Below are positions 53,377 through 61,871 of a stretch of 64,000 bases of DNA, piece after piece. A program made the position numbers and the translations under genes. The notes beneath the pieces are model-generated. The model had not been told where the DNA came from and ran no database searches. It saw only the letters and a list, made by a program, of their open reading frames with translations. Numbering within the stretch: position 1 is the first letter of the stretch; every line of letters begins with the position of its first letter. This DNA comes from Fuerstiella marisgermanici (GTDB lineage Bacteria; Planctomycetota; Planctomycetia; Planctomycetales; Planctomycetaceae). The stretch spans positions 5,923,001-5,987,000 of the forward strand of contig NZ_CP017641.1 of assembly GCF_001983935.1 (NCBI RefSeq). Direction: 5' to 3'.

Positions 53377-55011
53377 CTATTGGGTTTTGAGTTCCGTCAT
53401 GTCCGGATTTTCAATTCGTTCCAATTCGACCGGGTAGTTTTCAAACTGCATTGTGTAGCAGTCTTCAAACAGCGGACGCATGAAGTCGTCAGTCTCCGGC
53501 GCGTAGTCCGGCTTTACCAGAAACTCGCGACCATGAGGCGTCTCGCGGATGTCTCCGTCTTCGATCACAACTTCACCCGCTTTGATCACATAGCGAGGAT
53601 GGCTGAACATTCGAGCTACGTCGTCTTCCTCTTCGTAGATCACAATGTCCGCGTCACAGCCGACGCCAAGGTTCCCCTTCTTTGTTAAGCCGAGGGCTCG
53701 TGCCGGTCCCGCAGACATCGACGTGGCAACTTCGTACAGCGTGTATTCACGATCGATTTCGGGCAGCGTAATTTTGCCTTTGATTTTGTCCGGCAGTTTG
53801 GCGATGCATTCCTGGCGGAAGTCGGCACACATAAGTAGCTGGATAATTTCCGGATAGCGCCAGAAGCAACCGCCGTTGGGATGATCAGTCGACAGGAACA
53901 CCTGCCACGGATTTTTAATCAGCAGCATTAATTCCAGCCCACTGGCCCACTGCACGGCATTCACCAGATTGCTGGGACGATAGGTGTAGGGCACGATGCC
54001 GCAGCCGGTTTCGTTTTCGACATCCAGGTTACCCCACTTCCGGCCCGTTAGCTTGTACAGCAAATGCTGCCACGGCCCGTCGGCGGTGATGGTGACCGTG
54101 TCGCCAAACAACACAGCGCCGGCATCCGTGGTGATGTTGGGGTGAGTGTTAAAGTAATCGGCGAGCTGCGAAGTGGCGGAACACATGGTTTCCCAGCCGT
54201 CGCCGCCGTAAGCGTGGTACTGCGAATGAGCGATGTGGGCTCGATGCCCTTCCAGATGCTTGAGTGTATCCAGTGTGGTGGAAATGTTTCCGGGGGCCCC
54301 GAGGTTATTGCAGTGCAGGTGCATCGGATGAGGCAACTGTAGATCGTCGCAGATCGTTGCCAGCATCGTGACAATCTTGCCCGGCGTCAGGTTGTCGTAG
54401 CCAGCGATCGGATCGGTTAACTGGCTGGCATTCTGGCCCCACTTCCATGCAGTCACTCCGCCTGGATTGACGGCCTTCACACCGTACGACTTCGCTGCCC
54501 ACAGATACCATGCGACAACGTTGCGAGCTCGCTCCATTTCGCCCGCCTGCATCTGGTCGAGCATGATTTCGTTGTTGGCCATCAACGTCAGCGACGCCTT
54601 GTCCACGATCGGAATGTCGGCCAGTTCTTCGTGGGTATGCCTGGCAGACAACACAGGCACCGCTGCTTCGTTCACAGTCGTGAATCCCATACCAGCGTAA
54701 AGATAGCCGGTAGCGAACGTCGTGGGCGCCATGCCTCCCAAACCGCTGCGGCGACTTTGCGTGCGGATGAACGCTTGCGTGCGGCGATGGTCTTCCGGCG
54801 TCATGGCTCGTGCAAAGTTCATCGCTCCACCGGCCACGTGAGTGTGCACGTCGACACCACCGGGAAAGATGATCATTCCAGAGGCGTCGATCGTCCTGCC
54901 GCCGTCAACCGAATCCACAATTCGGCCGTGGTCGTCGATGCAGATATCTTTGATCTGGCCGTTGATTTCGTTTGCGGGGTCGTAGACTTTGCCGCCGGTA
55001 ATTTTCAGCAT
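53377..55011 (-). CDS. fwdA: Formylmethanofuran dehydrogenase subunit A (FwdA/FhcA), amidohydrolase
   Basis: A 544-residue amidohydrolase that makes or breaks N-formyl-methanofuran (or a relative) from formate. It begins LKITGGKVYDPANEINGQIK; the metal motif VDVHTHVAGG is near residue 55. MHLHCNNLG and HIAHSQYHAYGG give further His ligands, and FLSTDHPNGG holds the conserved catalytic Asp. YDNLTPGKIVTML is family-typical. The frame begins with a TTG three codons earlier; the ATG at 55011 is used. The enzyme works with FwdB/C/D in the cytoplasm. Between it and fwdB lie three unrelated genes, so the set is a loose cluster. Confidence 0.95.
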   Translation of the reverse strand: MLKITGGKVYDPANEINGQIKDICIDDHGRIVDSVDGGRTIDASGMIIFPGGVDVHTHVAGGAMNFARAMTPEDHRRTQAFIRTQSRRSGLGGMAPTTFATGYLYAGMGFTTVNEAAVPVLSARHTHEELADIPIVDKASLTLMANNEIMLDQMQAGEMERARNVVAWYLWAAKSYGVKAVNPGGVTAWKWGQNASQLTDPIAGYDNLTPGKIVTMLATICDDLQLPHPMHLHCNNLGAPGNISTTLDTLKHLEGHRAHIAHSQYHAYGGDGWETMCSATSQLADYFNTHPNITTDAGAVLFGDTVTITADGPWQHLLYKLTGRKWGNLDVENETGCGIVPYTYRPSNLVNAVQWASGLELMLLIKNPWQVFLSTDHPNGGCFWRYPEIIQLLMCADFRQECIAKLPDKIKGKITLPEIDREYTLYEVATSMSAGPARALGLTKKGNLGVGCDADIVIYEEEDDVARMFSHPRYVIKAGEVVIEDGDIRETPHGREFLVKPDYAPETDDFMRPLFEDCYTMQFENYPVELERIENPDMTELKTQ

Positions 55012-55329
55012 GAGAAACAAGTGACCAAAAGAGAATTAACGACGTTCCGAGGAAGTTTTTTCCCTGCGGAAGTGGAAAGAGTAGACTCTACAGCGAGAAC
55101 TTTCAAAGCCCTTTGCTGTGAGGTGAAGAAATGAGTGTTTCCGCATCAGCATAGCAGCCGCTGGCTTAAGACGTGGGGTTGGCCAATGTCTTTGTCGCAC
55201 TGGGCGCACAGCCAGAGGCGAGGCCGAATCCAGGGATGAAGACCACGGTCTGCCCCAATGAAATGCTCACACAAGCTGACTTGCCGTCGTCACATCGGTC
55301 CAGGGCGCGACGAGACCGTAAAGCAGTGA
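55012..55329. other. Intergenic region between the antiporter and fwdA
   Basis: About 318 bases without a supportable gene; it should carry the fwdA promoter. No clear hairpin or RNA was seen. Confidence 0.4.
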
Positions 55330-56358
55330 TTAAGACACCGGCAGAGAATTGCTTCTGGTCGCCATCAGCAGTAGCGCTGCCAGATAGGCTACGCCGGATC
55401 CCACAAACAAAGCGCCTTCCCAGCGATTGATGCGGTGACCAGTAAAAAACACCGGTAGACATGCCGCGGCAACAAGGACCATCACCGGGATATCAAACTG
55501 GAGCGACTGCTCGCCGACGGGAATTCCAATGGGCGACACGGCCGCCGATAGCCCCAAAACGACCAGCAGATTGAAGATATTGCTGCCGACAATGTTTCCG
55601 ACCGCGATGTCACGCTCGCCTCGATACGCGGCGACAATGGACGTCGCAAGTTCCGGCAGCGAGGTGCCACCCGCGACAATCGTCAACCCGATCACGAGTT
55701 CGCTGATGTTCATCCGTCGAGCAACCACGGTGGCCCCATCCACCAGCCAGCCAGCTCCCAGCACCAAAAACACCAGGCCGGTGGCAATCAGCGCGAGTTG
55801 CCGGAAAAAGCCTGCCCAACCAGAAGTTCGGCCGATCGTGGAATCGCCGATGGCTGCGCTGCCGAATGCGTTGTCATGTTCGTGCGGCCCATGTTCGCGC
55901 GGCACACGAATCGATTCTCGCCGCCCCACAACGATGCACCAGGTTGTGTGACAGAGGGCTCCCACAAACAGCCACGAACCTTCGACACGATCCACCGTCC
56001 CATCGACGGCCAACCACCACGTCAGCAGCGACGCACCAATCATGATGGGCACGTCGTAACGAATCAGCTTTGAATCCACCACCAATGGAATCACCAACGC
56101 CGACAGGCCAAGGATGAACAGCACATTGTAGATATTGCTGCCCACGATGTTGCCCACCGCAATATCAACTCGACCGGCAACGGCCGACTTTATGCTGACG
56201 GCTAGTTCCGGAGCACTCGTGCCAAACGCCACAACGGTCAGGCCGACAACCAAAGATGAAATTCCAAATTGAGAAGCAAGCTTTGAAGCTCCGCGCACCA
56301 GCACGTCGGCCCCAACGACCAATGTGATCAGCCCTGCGACGATTAACAGTAATTCCAT
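55330..56358 (-). CDS. Na+/Ca2+ exchanger family protein (CaCA, YrbG-like)
   Basis: A 342-residue inner-membrane protein with about ten spans in two repeats. Each repeat carries the ion-binding alpha motif: VAFGTSAPELAVSI and DIAVGNIVGSNIYN in the first, VAGGTSLPELATSI and DIAVGNIVGSNIFN in the second. The Glu residues in the APE/LPE positions are the calcium ligands. A hydrophilic His/Glu-rich loop (EHGPHEHDN) joins the halves and faces the cytoplasm. It probably exports calcium against sodium or protons. It is not functionally linked to the neighbouring fwd genes. Confidence 0.93.
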   Translation of the reverse strand: MELLLIVAGLITLVVGADVLVRGASKLASQFGISSLVVGLTVVAFGTSAPELAVSIKSAVAGRVDIAVGNIVGSNIYNVLFILGLSALVIPLVVDSKLIRYDVPIMIGASLLTWWLAVDGTVDRVEGSWLFVGALCHTTWCIVVGRRESIRVPREHGPHEHDNAFGSAAIGDSTIGRTSGWAGFFRQLALIATGLVFLVLGAGWLVDGATVVARRMNISELVIGLTIVAGGTSLPELATSIVAAYRGERDIAVGNIVGSNIFNLLVVLGLSAAVSPIGIPVGEQSLQFDIPVMVLVAAACLPVFFTGHRINRWEGALFVGSGVAYLAALLLMATRSNSLPVS

Positions 56359-56520
56359 ATCGGTTCATTCAAAATGAAAATTTAGCAATGACCGAATGAT
56401 CGCTGCCGCAGGGAAGGATTACCAGAAAGCCGAACGCTCAAGGACGGGCGTTCGGTCTCTGGCGATGAACACCGAAGACCTTGCCGATACTGCGCGACAA
56501 GGTCAGAACAGGTGATGCTC

Positions 56521-57090
56521 TCAGGCGACGTGCTGCTTTGCCTGCCTGGCTGAGGGCAGGGCCGTTGGAACTGCGGCGGGATTGAGTGCCATGGGGTCCA
56601 CGATGTCCCCAGGTGCGAACTCGAGCGGAACGGGACCGTCTGGAGCGACGCCTAACTTCCAGTTCAGCCGCTGCCACCACGGAAGTCGACGTTCCCAGCT
56701 ACGAATGGCTTCGCGCAATCGGAGCACCGACGGATGGTTCTTTTCTCGAATATCGGCCAGAACACTGGTCGCTCCCTGCGGGCGACCAAACAACAGCAAC
56801 GACGTTGCGTAGTTGGTCTGGTAATAGACAGGTGCCCCCGGTTTCAGCCAGGTGCAACCGGGAGCCAAAGCCAAAGTCCGCAGCAAACCTACTGCGGCTT
56901 CGATCTGACCGGTACGCATCATCAAGACGCCTCGCGCGTTGCGAATTTCATCTGACTGACGACTGGCGTCCGCCAGCAGTTGGCGAGCATCATCAAATTT
57001 TTCGAGATCCGCCAGCTGAGCCACTTTCAACAAAAGTGGAGCCGGAGTTGGAACCTGGGCCGTGGAGCTCAAGGAAGATTGTTGGTTCAT
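56521..57090 (-). CDS. Hypothetical TPR-like protein
   Basis: 189 residues from an ATG at 57090 preceded by AAAGGTGA. Residues ~20-120 form helical pairs (LLKVAQLADLEKFDDARQLL, GVLMMRTGQIEAAVGLLRTL) that look like tetratricopeptide repeats. The C-terminal half has WERRLPWWQRLNWKLG and a Pro/Ala-rich end. No signal or membrane span. Function unknown; such proteins usually mediate protein contacts. The frame is open to 57381, but that part lacks protein-like features. Confidence 0.65.
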   Translation of the reverse strand: MNQQSSLSSTAQVPTPAPLLLKVAQLADLEKFDDARQLLADASRQSDEIRNARGVLMMRTGQIEAAVGLLRTLALAPGCTWLKPGAPVYYQTNYATSLLLFGRPQGATSVLADIREKNHPSVLRLREAIRSWERRLPWWQRLNWKLGVAPDGPVPLEFAPGDIVDPMALNPAAVPTALPSARQAKQHVA

Positions 57091-57262
57091 GTGATCACCT
57101 TTATCGTTTGCCCGAAGACTGCTGAAGCGCAGACCGCGAGTCGCTGTGTGAATTGCCAAACTAGCGCGCAGACTGATGCCGCTAGTGTTGCCGAAGAAAA
57201 GCCAGACACGAGAGCGTGTCGGCTGGACAAGTGAACGCAGGATTGAAGCGGTTCCTGGGTTC

Positions 57263-57856
57263 TTACTGTCGAAGCAAAACGCCCAGAACGAGCAGATCCG
57301 GACTGGTCGAAACCGGCGTTGCGTGAGGCCCCCAGGCCTGAGCCATTCTTCGCAGCAGTGTTCGAGCAACCGCACTCGCATGACGATGGCGGTCCACGAG
57401 AATCTGGAATCCGGCGTGACAAGACACCAATTCAGGGCCGCCAGATCCTTGCCAGAAGGCGACTGGGGCGGAGGTCGGCAAGGTGACGCTTAGAACAGTT
57501 TCCCTGTTGTTGGGGACGGTTCGGGCTTGTGGGAAACAGCCTTCGTCGTCTGAAACGCCTGTTCCGCAGCCAGAGGTCAGCCAGACTCGCTGTAGCTGCG
57601 TGGCGGAAGACGAATCGACGTCAATCCCTGACGCTCCTACATCAGATCGCGAGCCGACAAGACTCACAGCGTCCACCGCCGTGACGTGATCAATCGTCGG
57701 CTGCTGACTCTGCCCTGGCGGGTAAACGCCAGCAACAACCAGCGACAAAGCAATCAGTAGCAAGCACGAAGCACCGCAAAGTGAATGGGCCAGAACGCGT
57801 TCCGACCAATTCCTGCTGTGCTGAGCCGACAGATCTGTATCGACAACGTGTGCCAA
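57263..57856 (-). CDS. Hypothetical single-span membrane protein (uncertain)
   Basis: A 197-residue frame with one membrane segment (CLLLIALSLVVAGVYPPG) at ~30-50 and a C-terminal part with SCHAGFQILVDRHRHASAVA. The only possible start nearby is TTG; no ATG or GTG is in frame upstream before a stop. Sequence after the span resembles an exported domain, and the end carries an Arg/His-rich stretch. It could be a real but poorly conserved gene or a remnant. It lies between fwdB and the TPR-like gene on the same strand. Confidence 0.4.
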   Translation of the reverse strand: MAHVVDTDLSAQHSRNWSERVLAHSLCGASCLLLIALSLVVAGVYPPGQSQQPTIDHVTAVDAVSLVGSRSDVGASGIDVDSSSATQLQRVWLTSGCGTGVSDDEGCFPQARTVPNNRETVLSVTLPTSAPVAFWQGSGGPELVSCHAGFQILVDRHRHASAVARTLLRRMAQAWGPHATPVSTSPDLLVLGVLLRQ

Positions 57857-58080
57857 AGTGCATTTCCATGCGGAAACAGTTGAGGTTCCATTTCATGAGA
57901 TGATGGAACATTTCTCGGCCGCAAAGCCTCGACGAATCCAATTATCGCACCGGAAGAAATCTCGGCAAGAGAGCCATTCCAGAATTTCCAGGGGCAGCAG
58001 TACGAGACTTCGACCAATGTCGGCAGCCAACCTGCCAGCCTGCTGAATCGGGACGGCCCAATTTAGCAAGTGCCCGAATC

Positions 58081-59421
58081 TCACACCTGACATTCAATCA
58101 TCTGCGGCTGGCTTCCGTCCGGCAACCAAAACGGTTTTTCGGAAATCGCCTGGTTGATGCGTCGCACGACTTCTTCATCCGACGGATATGGCGACTTCAA
58201 AGCCGGCTTCAATGGCAGCGGAAGTTCGTCCATGCGATAGGCCGTTCCTGGAGCCGCGATTCCCTGAGGCGCCGTGGTGATGTGGACTCGAGCCAGCTTG
58301 CTGGTGTGCGTAATGTGCGGATCGAGACAGATTGTGGGAATGCGTTTGAGGTGATCGATGGCCGGTTGAGGCATCGTCGCGCCGGGATCGGCTCCGATGA
58401 TGAATGCCGCATCGCAGTCGCCTCGAACAAGTACATCCACCGTTGAGAACTCGCCCGGATTGTAACGCGGGTAGCCTCTGTTGAAGGTAATGCCAAACGG
58501 ATAGCCCGTCTGCCAACGCATGATGACGTCGGCACCGGTCACGTTGCCGTGCCCACGCATCGGCATCGCAACGAACTTGGTGAAGGCGTTCATCTCCGCG
58601 GCCAACGTCAACAGCGCGGCGCTGTTCATGTGCTTTCCGCGAGTCATCGACAGGCCCATGCCAAAGAAGAAGCAACCAAATTTGGCCGACTTCATGCGAT
58701 GCACAAGATCGTTGAGCCCTTCGCGAGTCATGCCGGTTTCTTCGATCTGAGCGTCGCCAACCGGCTGATCCTTGATCAGCGCGCGCAGGATGGTGATCAG
58801 TTCGAAGTCTTTGCCTGGTCGCACCTGCAAAAAGATGTCGGCCGCCTTCGCGCTTTTGGTTTCGCGAATGTCCACGAGCACCATCGTGCGGTCCTTGCGC
58901 CCGCGCGGCAGAAACTTTGACTTCTGCATGATGGTGTACTTCGTGAAGTGGCGAGGATGGCATTCGGCCGGGTTGCCTCCCCAATACACGATGAAGTCGG
59001 CTCGTTGTTTCACTTCGCCGAGTGTGCAGGTAACTTTACCACCCAACTGGGCGGCGATTTCGGTGGGACCGTGTCACAATGAGGTATGGCTGTCCAACAG
59101 CCCTCCCAGTTGATCGGCCATCGCGACGCACTCTTTCTGAGCTTCACATGTGGTGTTGCTCATACCATACACAAGCGGCATGTCCGCTTCATGCAGCAGC
59201 GTGGCAGCCATCTGAATAGCTTCTTCGACGGTCGCTTCTTTGCCATCGATTAAAGCGTGCGGGTATTTTTCTTCCGCTGTGTGATTCAGAAACCACGCCG
59301 TGCCGAGCACACAGGCTTTTTTGGCCTCGTGGATGCGAACTTCATCGTGGTGCAGTTGAATGTCATCGCACACACAGCCACAGAACGTGCATGTGGCGTT
59401 GTCAATTATCTGAAGAGTCAT
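58081..59421 (-). CDS. fwdB: Formylmethanofuran dehydrogenase subunit B, candidate selenoprotein (in-frame TGA)
   Basis: Read through one TGA at 59074-59076 this gives 446 residues, the normal FwdB length. The N-terminus CTFCGCVCDDIQ is the [4Fe-4S]-binding segment. The TGA is codon 116 in SHTSL-(TGA)-HGPTEIAAQ, where homologues have Cys or, in some methanogens, selenocysteine as ligand of molybdenum or tungsten. Downstream the same frame continues with VTCTLGEVKQRADFIVYWGG and NPAECHPRHF, both classic FwdB. There is no break in frame, and a SECIS-like hairpin follows the TGA. If Sec is inserted, the enzyme would reduce CO2 or oxidise formate at a Mo/W-pterin site. The alternative is a nonsense mutation. 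The ATG at 59421 is preferred over a TTG two codons earlier. Confidence 0.88.
59038..59055 (-). promoter_or_regulatory. SECIS-like hairpin after the fwdB TGA
   Basis: On the minus strand GCCGCCC pairs with GGGTGGT (five Watson-Crick and two G-U pairs) around the loop AGTT. The loop starts 25 bases after the TGA and has G in its second position, in line with the usual rules for bacterial SECIS elements (loop 16-37 bases away, G early in the loop). The assignment is by eye. Confidence 0.6.
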
Positions 59422-59559
59422 ATTCAAGAGCCGAATCGAGAAAGCGGAAAGCTGACGAGTCAGACGCAGGTTGGTGCGACGGCGGATTTCCGCGTTCCAC
59501 CGCCCTCCGCTTTATTCTTCGCAAGTGCCGTCTGAACCAGACGACGGAACGGTAAACGT

Positions 59560-59724
59560 TCAGCCAAGCGCCCGGCCACGACCGCTGCCGCGAACTCGGC
59601 GAGGCATGAAGCGACCCTCTTCGATCTCAGTCCAACCCTGCACGTTTTCGGCCGAGTCGCCGTCGGTGCAGAAGTGCGGACTTTCCGGGCCGGTCAGTTT
59701 TTCTGGTGTGGGTTGTTCGGACAT
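59560..59724 (-). CDS. Small protein (54 residues) between fwdD and fwdB
   Basis: The frame reads MSEQPTPEKLTGPESPHFCT, then DGDSAENVQGWTEIEEGRFM and a basic end PRRVRGSGRGRALG. The composition is protein-like and well organised: an acidic middle and an Arg/Gly tail. It lies between fwdD (95 bases upstream) and fwdB, all in the same direction, which suggests a small accessory protein of the enzyme or its assembly. No family recognised; no strong ribosome site is visible (CAGAGAC precedes the ATG). Confidence 0.6.
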   Translation of the reverse strand: MSEQPTPEKLTGPESPHFCTDGDSAENVQGWTEIEEGRFMPRRVRGSGRGRALG

Positions 59725-59819
59725 TGTCTCTGAAATCTGAAATTCAAAATTTCTGTTTGCGACTGTGAAAGGTTCAAGAGCAGTCTAATCCGCTTCCGGC
59801 TTTCCGCCCTTGATTTTTC

Positions 59820-60152
59820 CTAAACCGGCACGACTTCCACTTCCCAGCCCTTCGACATTGGCATCCCCGTTCCTCCGGTATCGCCACCCATCAGTTTACA
59901 CGTTGGGGGGCCATAGGGAATGTAAATCATGCCTTTGGGTTCTTTTCCCGATTTGCACTTAAACTGAGCTTCGCCGAATTCCGTGCGAACGATCGCCATT
60001 TGCCCTTCGGCCAAACCGATTTCCGCCATATCGCCGGGTTCCATCGTCATGGAATTCGTCAGAGCGATATATTCTTCGGACTCCTTGCCGACATTGATGA
60101 GCGTTCCCTGTTTGGCGGAACGCGATGAGTTCAGGATAAATGTTCGCGACAT
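59820..60152 (-). CDS. fwdD: Formylmethanofuran dehydrogenase subunit D-like (molybdopterin dinucleotide-binding domain)
   Basis: 110 residues: LNSSRSAKQGTLINVGKESE near the start, then MEPGDMAEIGLAEGQMAIV, GMIYIPYGPPTCKLMG and GGTGMPMSKGWEVEVV. These are the features of the beta-barrel molybdopterin-dinucleotide-binding domain that in this complex is a separate subunit, FwdD. It completes the pterin site of FwdB. Its presence argues that the local FwdB binds a Mo/W-pterin cofactor and is redox-active. GACGGA lies before the ATG. It starts 27 bases after metB ends, so it may share the metB transcript. Confidence 0.85.
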   Translation of the reverse strand: MSRTFILNSSRSAKQGTLINVGKESEEYIALTNSMTMEPGDMAEIGLAEGQMAIVRTEFGEAQFKCKSGKEPKGMIYIPYGPPTCKLMGGDTGGTGMPMSKGWEVEVVPV

Positions 60153-60179
60153 AGTTTTCCGTCAGCAAGGTTTTAAACG

Positions 60180-61319
60180 CTACGAATCCAGAGCCTGCTT
60201 TAAATCTTCGATCAAATCATCAGCGTGTTCCAGTCCGACGGAGACCCGCACCGTTTTTTCCGTGATTCCCGCAGCCTGACGACCTTCAGGTGACATCGAT
60301 GCGTGACTCATGGTAACCGGAAACGAAATCAGGCTTTCCACGCCACCGAGAGATTCCGCCACATCGAACAGCTTTGAATTCATGCAAACCCGTTCGGCAA
60401 CCGGCCGTCCATCCTTCACGTCGAAACTCAACATCGCCCCAAACCCCTGTTGCTGCGACTTTGCCAGTTCATGCTGCGGATGAGATTCCAGGCCCGGATA
60501 GTACACTGTTTCAACCAATGGATGGCCGTCCAGAAAGCGAGCGATCTTCATGGCGTTTGCCTGTTGAGCATCCATGCGGCAGCCAAGCGTTTTGACACCA
60601 CGAAGCACCAGCCATGCATCGTAGGGCGAACACGCCAAACCCAAAGCGTTGCAGATCCACGCCATGCGGTCGCCAAGTTCTTTGTCTTTGGAAATCACCG
60701 CTCCGCCGACCACGTCTGAATGACCGTTGATGTACTTGGTCGTGGAGTGCATAACAACGTCCACACCAAATTCGAGAGGGCGCTGTAGATAAGGGGACAG
60801 AAACGTGTTGTCACATATCGTGACGGCTTTGTTCTGTTTGGCGATCTCAACAATCGCCGCAAGATCGATGACCTTCATCATCGGGTTGCTGGGAGTTTCG
60901 ATCCAGAAACCCTTGGTCGCGGGTTGGACGGCCGCTTTCACAGCGTCGATGTCCGTCATGTCGACAAACGTGAACGACAGTCCCTTTTCAGTCAGAAACT
61001 GGCTGAACAGCCTGAAAGTGCCGCCGTAAACATCCGCGGGCACGACGATGTGATCGCCCGGGTTAAAAATCGCCATCGCGCAATGAACGGCCGACATACC
61101 AGTGGACGTCGTCACGCAGCCAACGCCGCCTTCCAGTGCCGCCAGATTTTCGTTCAAGGCGTCTCGAGTCGGATTGCCGGACCGCGTGTAGTCGTAGCCC
61201 GAATTCGTTTCCAGGTCGTTCCAGTAGAACGTGGAACTCGGGTAAATGGGCGTAATAACGCTGTTGTATTGCTGATCTTTGTGGACGCCCGTGTGGACGA
61301 CCTTCGTTTCGAATCTCAT
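60180..61319 (-). CDS. metB: Cystathionine gamma-synthase-like PLP enzyme
   Basis: A 379-residue enzyme of the Cys/Met metabolism PLP family. It has YDYTRSGNPTRDALNENLAA (PLP phosphate contacts), TSTGMSAVHCAM, ICDNTFLSPYLQRPLEFG (Asp that binds the pyridine nitrogen) and MHSTTKYINGHSDVVGG with the Lys that binds PLP. The C-terminal part AESLGGVESLISFPVTMSHA is typical of gamma-synthases and gamma-lyases. It likely joins cysteine to activated homoserine in methionine synthesis; cystathionine gamma-lyase activity cannot be excluded. The ATG at 61319 (MRFETKVVHTG) is the standard start; the frame opens 22 codons earlier. Confidence 0.9.
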   Translation of the reverse strand: MRFETKVVHTGVHKDQQYNSVITPIYPSSTFYWNDLETNSGYDYTRSGNPTRDALNENLAALEGGVGCVTTSTGMSAVHCAMAIFNPGDHIVVPADVYGGTFRLFSQFLTEKGLSFTFVDMTDIDAVKAAVQPATKGFWIETPSNPMMKVIDLAAIVEIAKQNKAVTICDNTFLSPYLQRPLEFGVDVVMHSTTKYINGHSDVVGGAVISKDKELGDRMAWICNALGLACSPYDAWLVLRGVKTLGCRMDAQQANAMKIARFLDGHPLVETVYYPGLESHPQHELAKSQQQGFGAMLSFDVKDGRPVAERVCMNSKLFDVAESLGGVESLISFPVTMSHASMSPEGRQAAGITEKTVRVSVGLEHADDLIEDLKQALDS

Positions 61320-61458
61320 AGTCTGACTTTCGAGTATTTTTCCCGAACCGCAAGCCAAGCGTCGGTTTGGATGCGGCGCATACAAAAACGACGAGGTCCG
61401 GGCGGAACTCGCCGTCGTGCGTTTCGTGAGTTTTCGTGAGTTTTCGAAACCGCGAAAG

Positions 61459-61635
61459 CTACTCGGCTTTCGCAGGTTCCAGGTCCACGAAGGAACTCAT
61501 GCGGCGTGCTTTCGCCAGCAATTCAGCTTTTTCGGTTTCCGAAGTGGCTGCCGCATACTTAACGCGAAGTTTCTTCAGCTGGCCGCGACGCTTACGTCGT
61601 CGAGCAATCTCACGATCTCGTTCTACTCGTCCCAT
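61459..61635 (-). CDS. DUF6800-like small basic protein
   Basis: 58 residues beginning MGRVERDREIARRRKRRGQL and ending with a SSFVDLEPAK tail: one long basic helix, then an acidic turn. It matches a small protein family seen widely in planctomycetes (as I recall, DUF6800). An in-frame ATG four codons upstream is possible. The charge pattern suggests binding to nucleic acid or ribosomes, but the function is not known. Confidence 0.75.
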   Translation of the reverse strand: MGRVERDREIARRRKRRGQLKKLRVKYAAATSETEKAELLAKARRMSSFVDLEPAKAE

Positions 61636-61871
61636 TATTTCGTTCACTCTTCGGGCGGGGAAGCCCCCGCAGGCTATTCGAGCTGACGCTCAGAAAATTG
61701 TTGTCTGCTGTCTTTGTTTGCTGGTTAAAAGTCGGCGTAAAACGCTCACCAGCAGGCATATCGAACCGCGTAGGGTACTGTGAGCTGCGTTTAAGTCAAT
61801 GCGACCCTATTTCACACTGCGTAATTATCGACTGACCGCAAGTGAAACCGCAGCCCTTATTTGCCACAACT

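Noticed and set aside
58081-59421. Reading fwdB as two separate genes or a simple pseudogene
   Set aside because: The frame does not shift at the break, both halves are fully family-like, the stop is TGA and not TAA/TAG, it sits at the metal-ligand codon, and a suitable hairpin follows. A nonsense mutation or base error still cannot be excluded.
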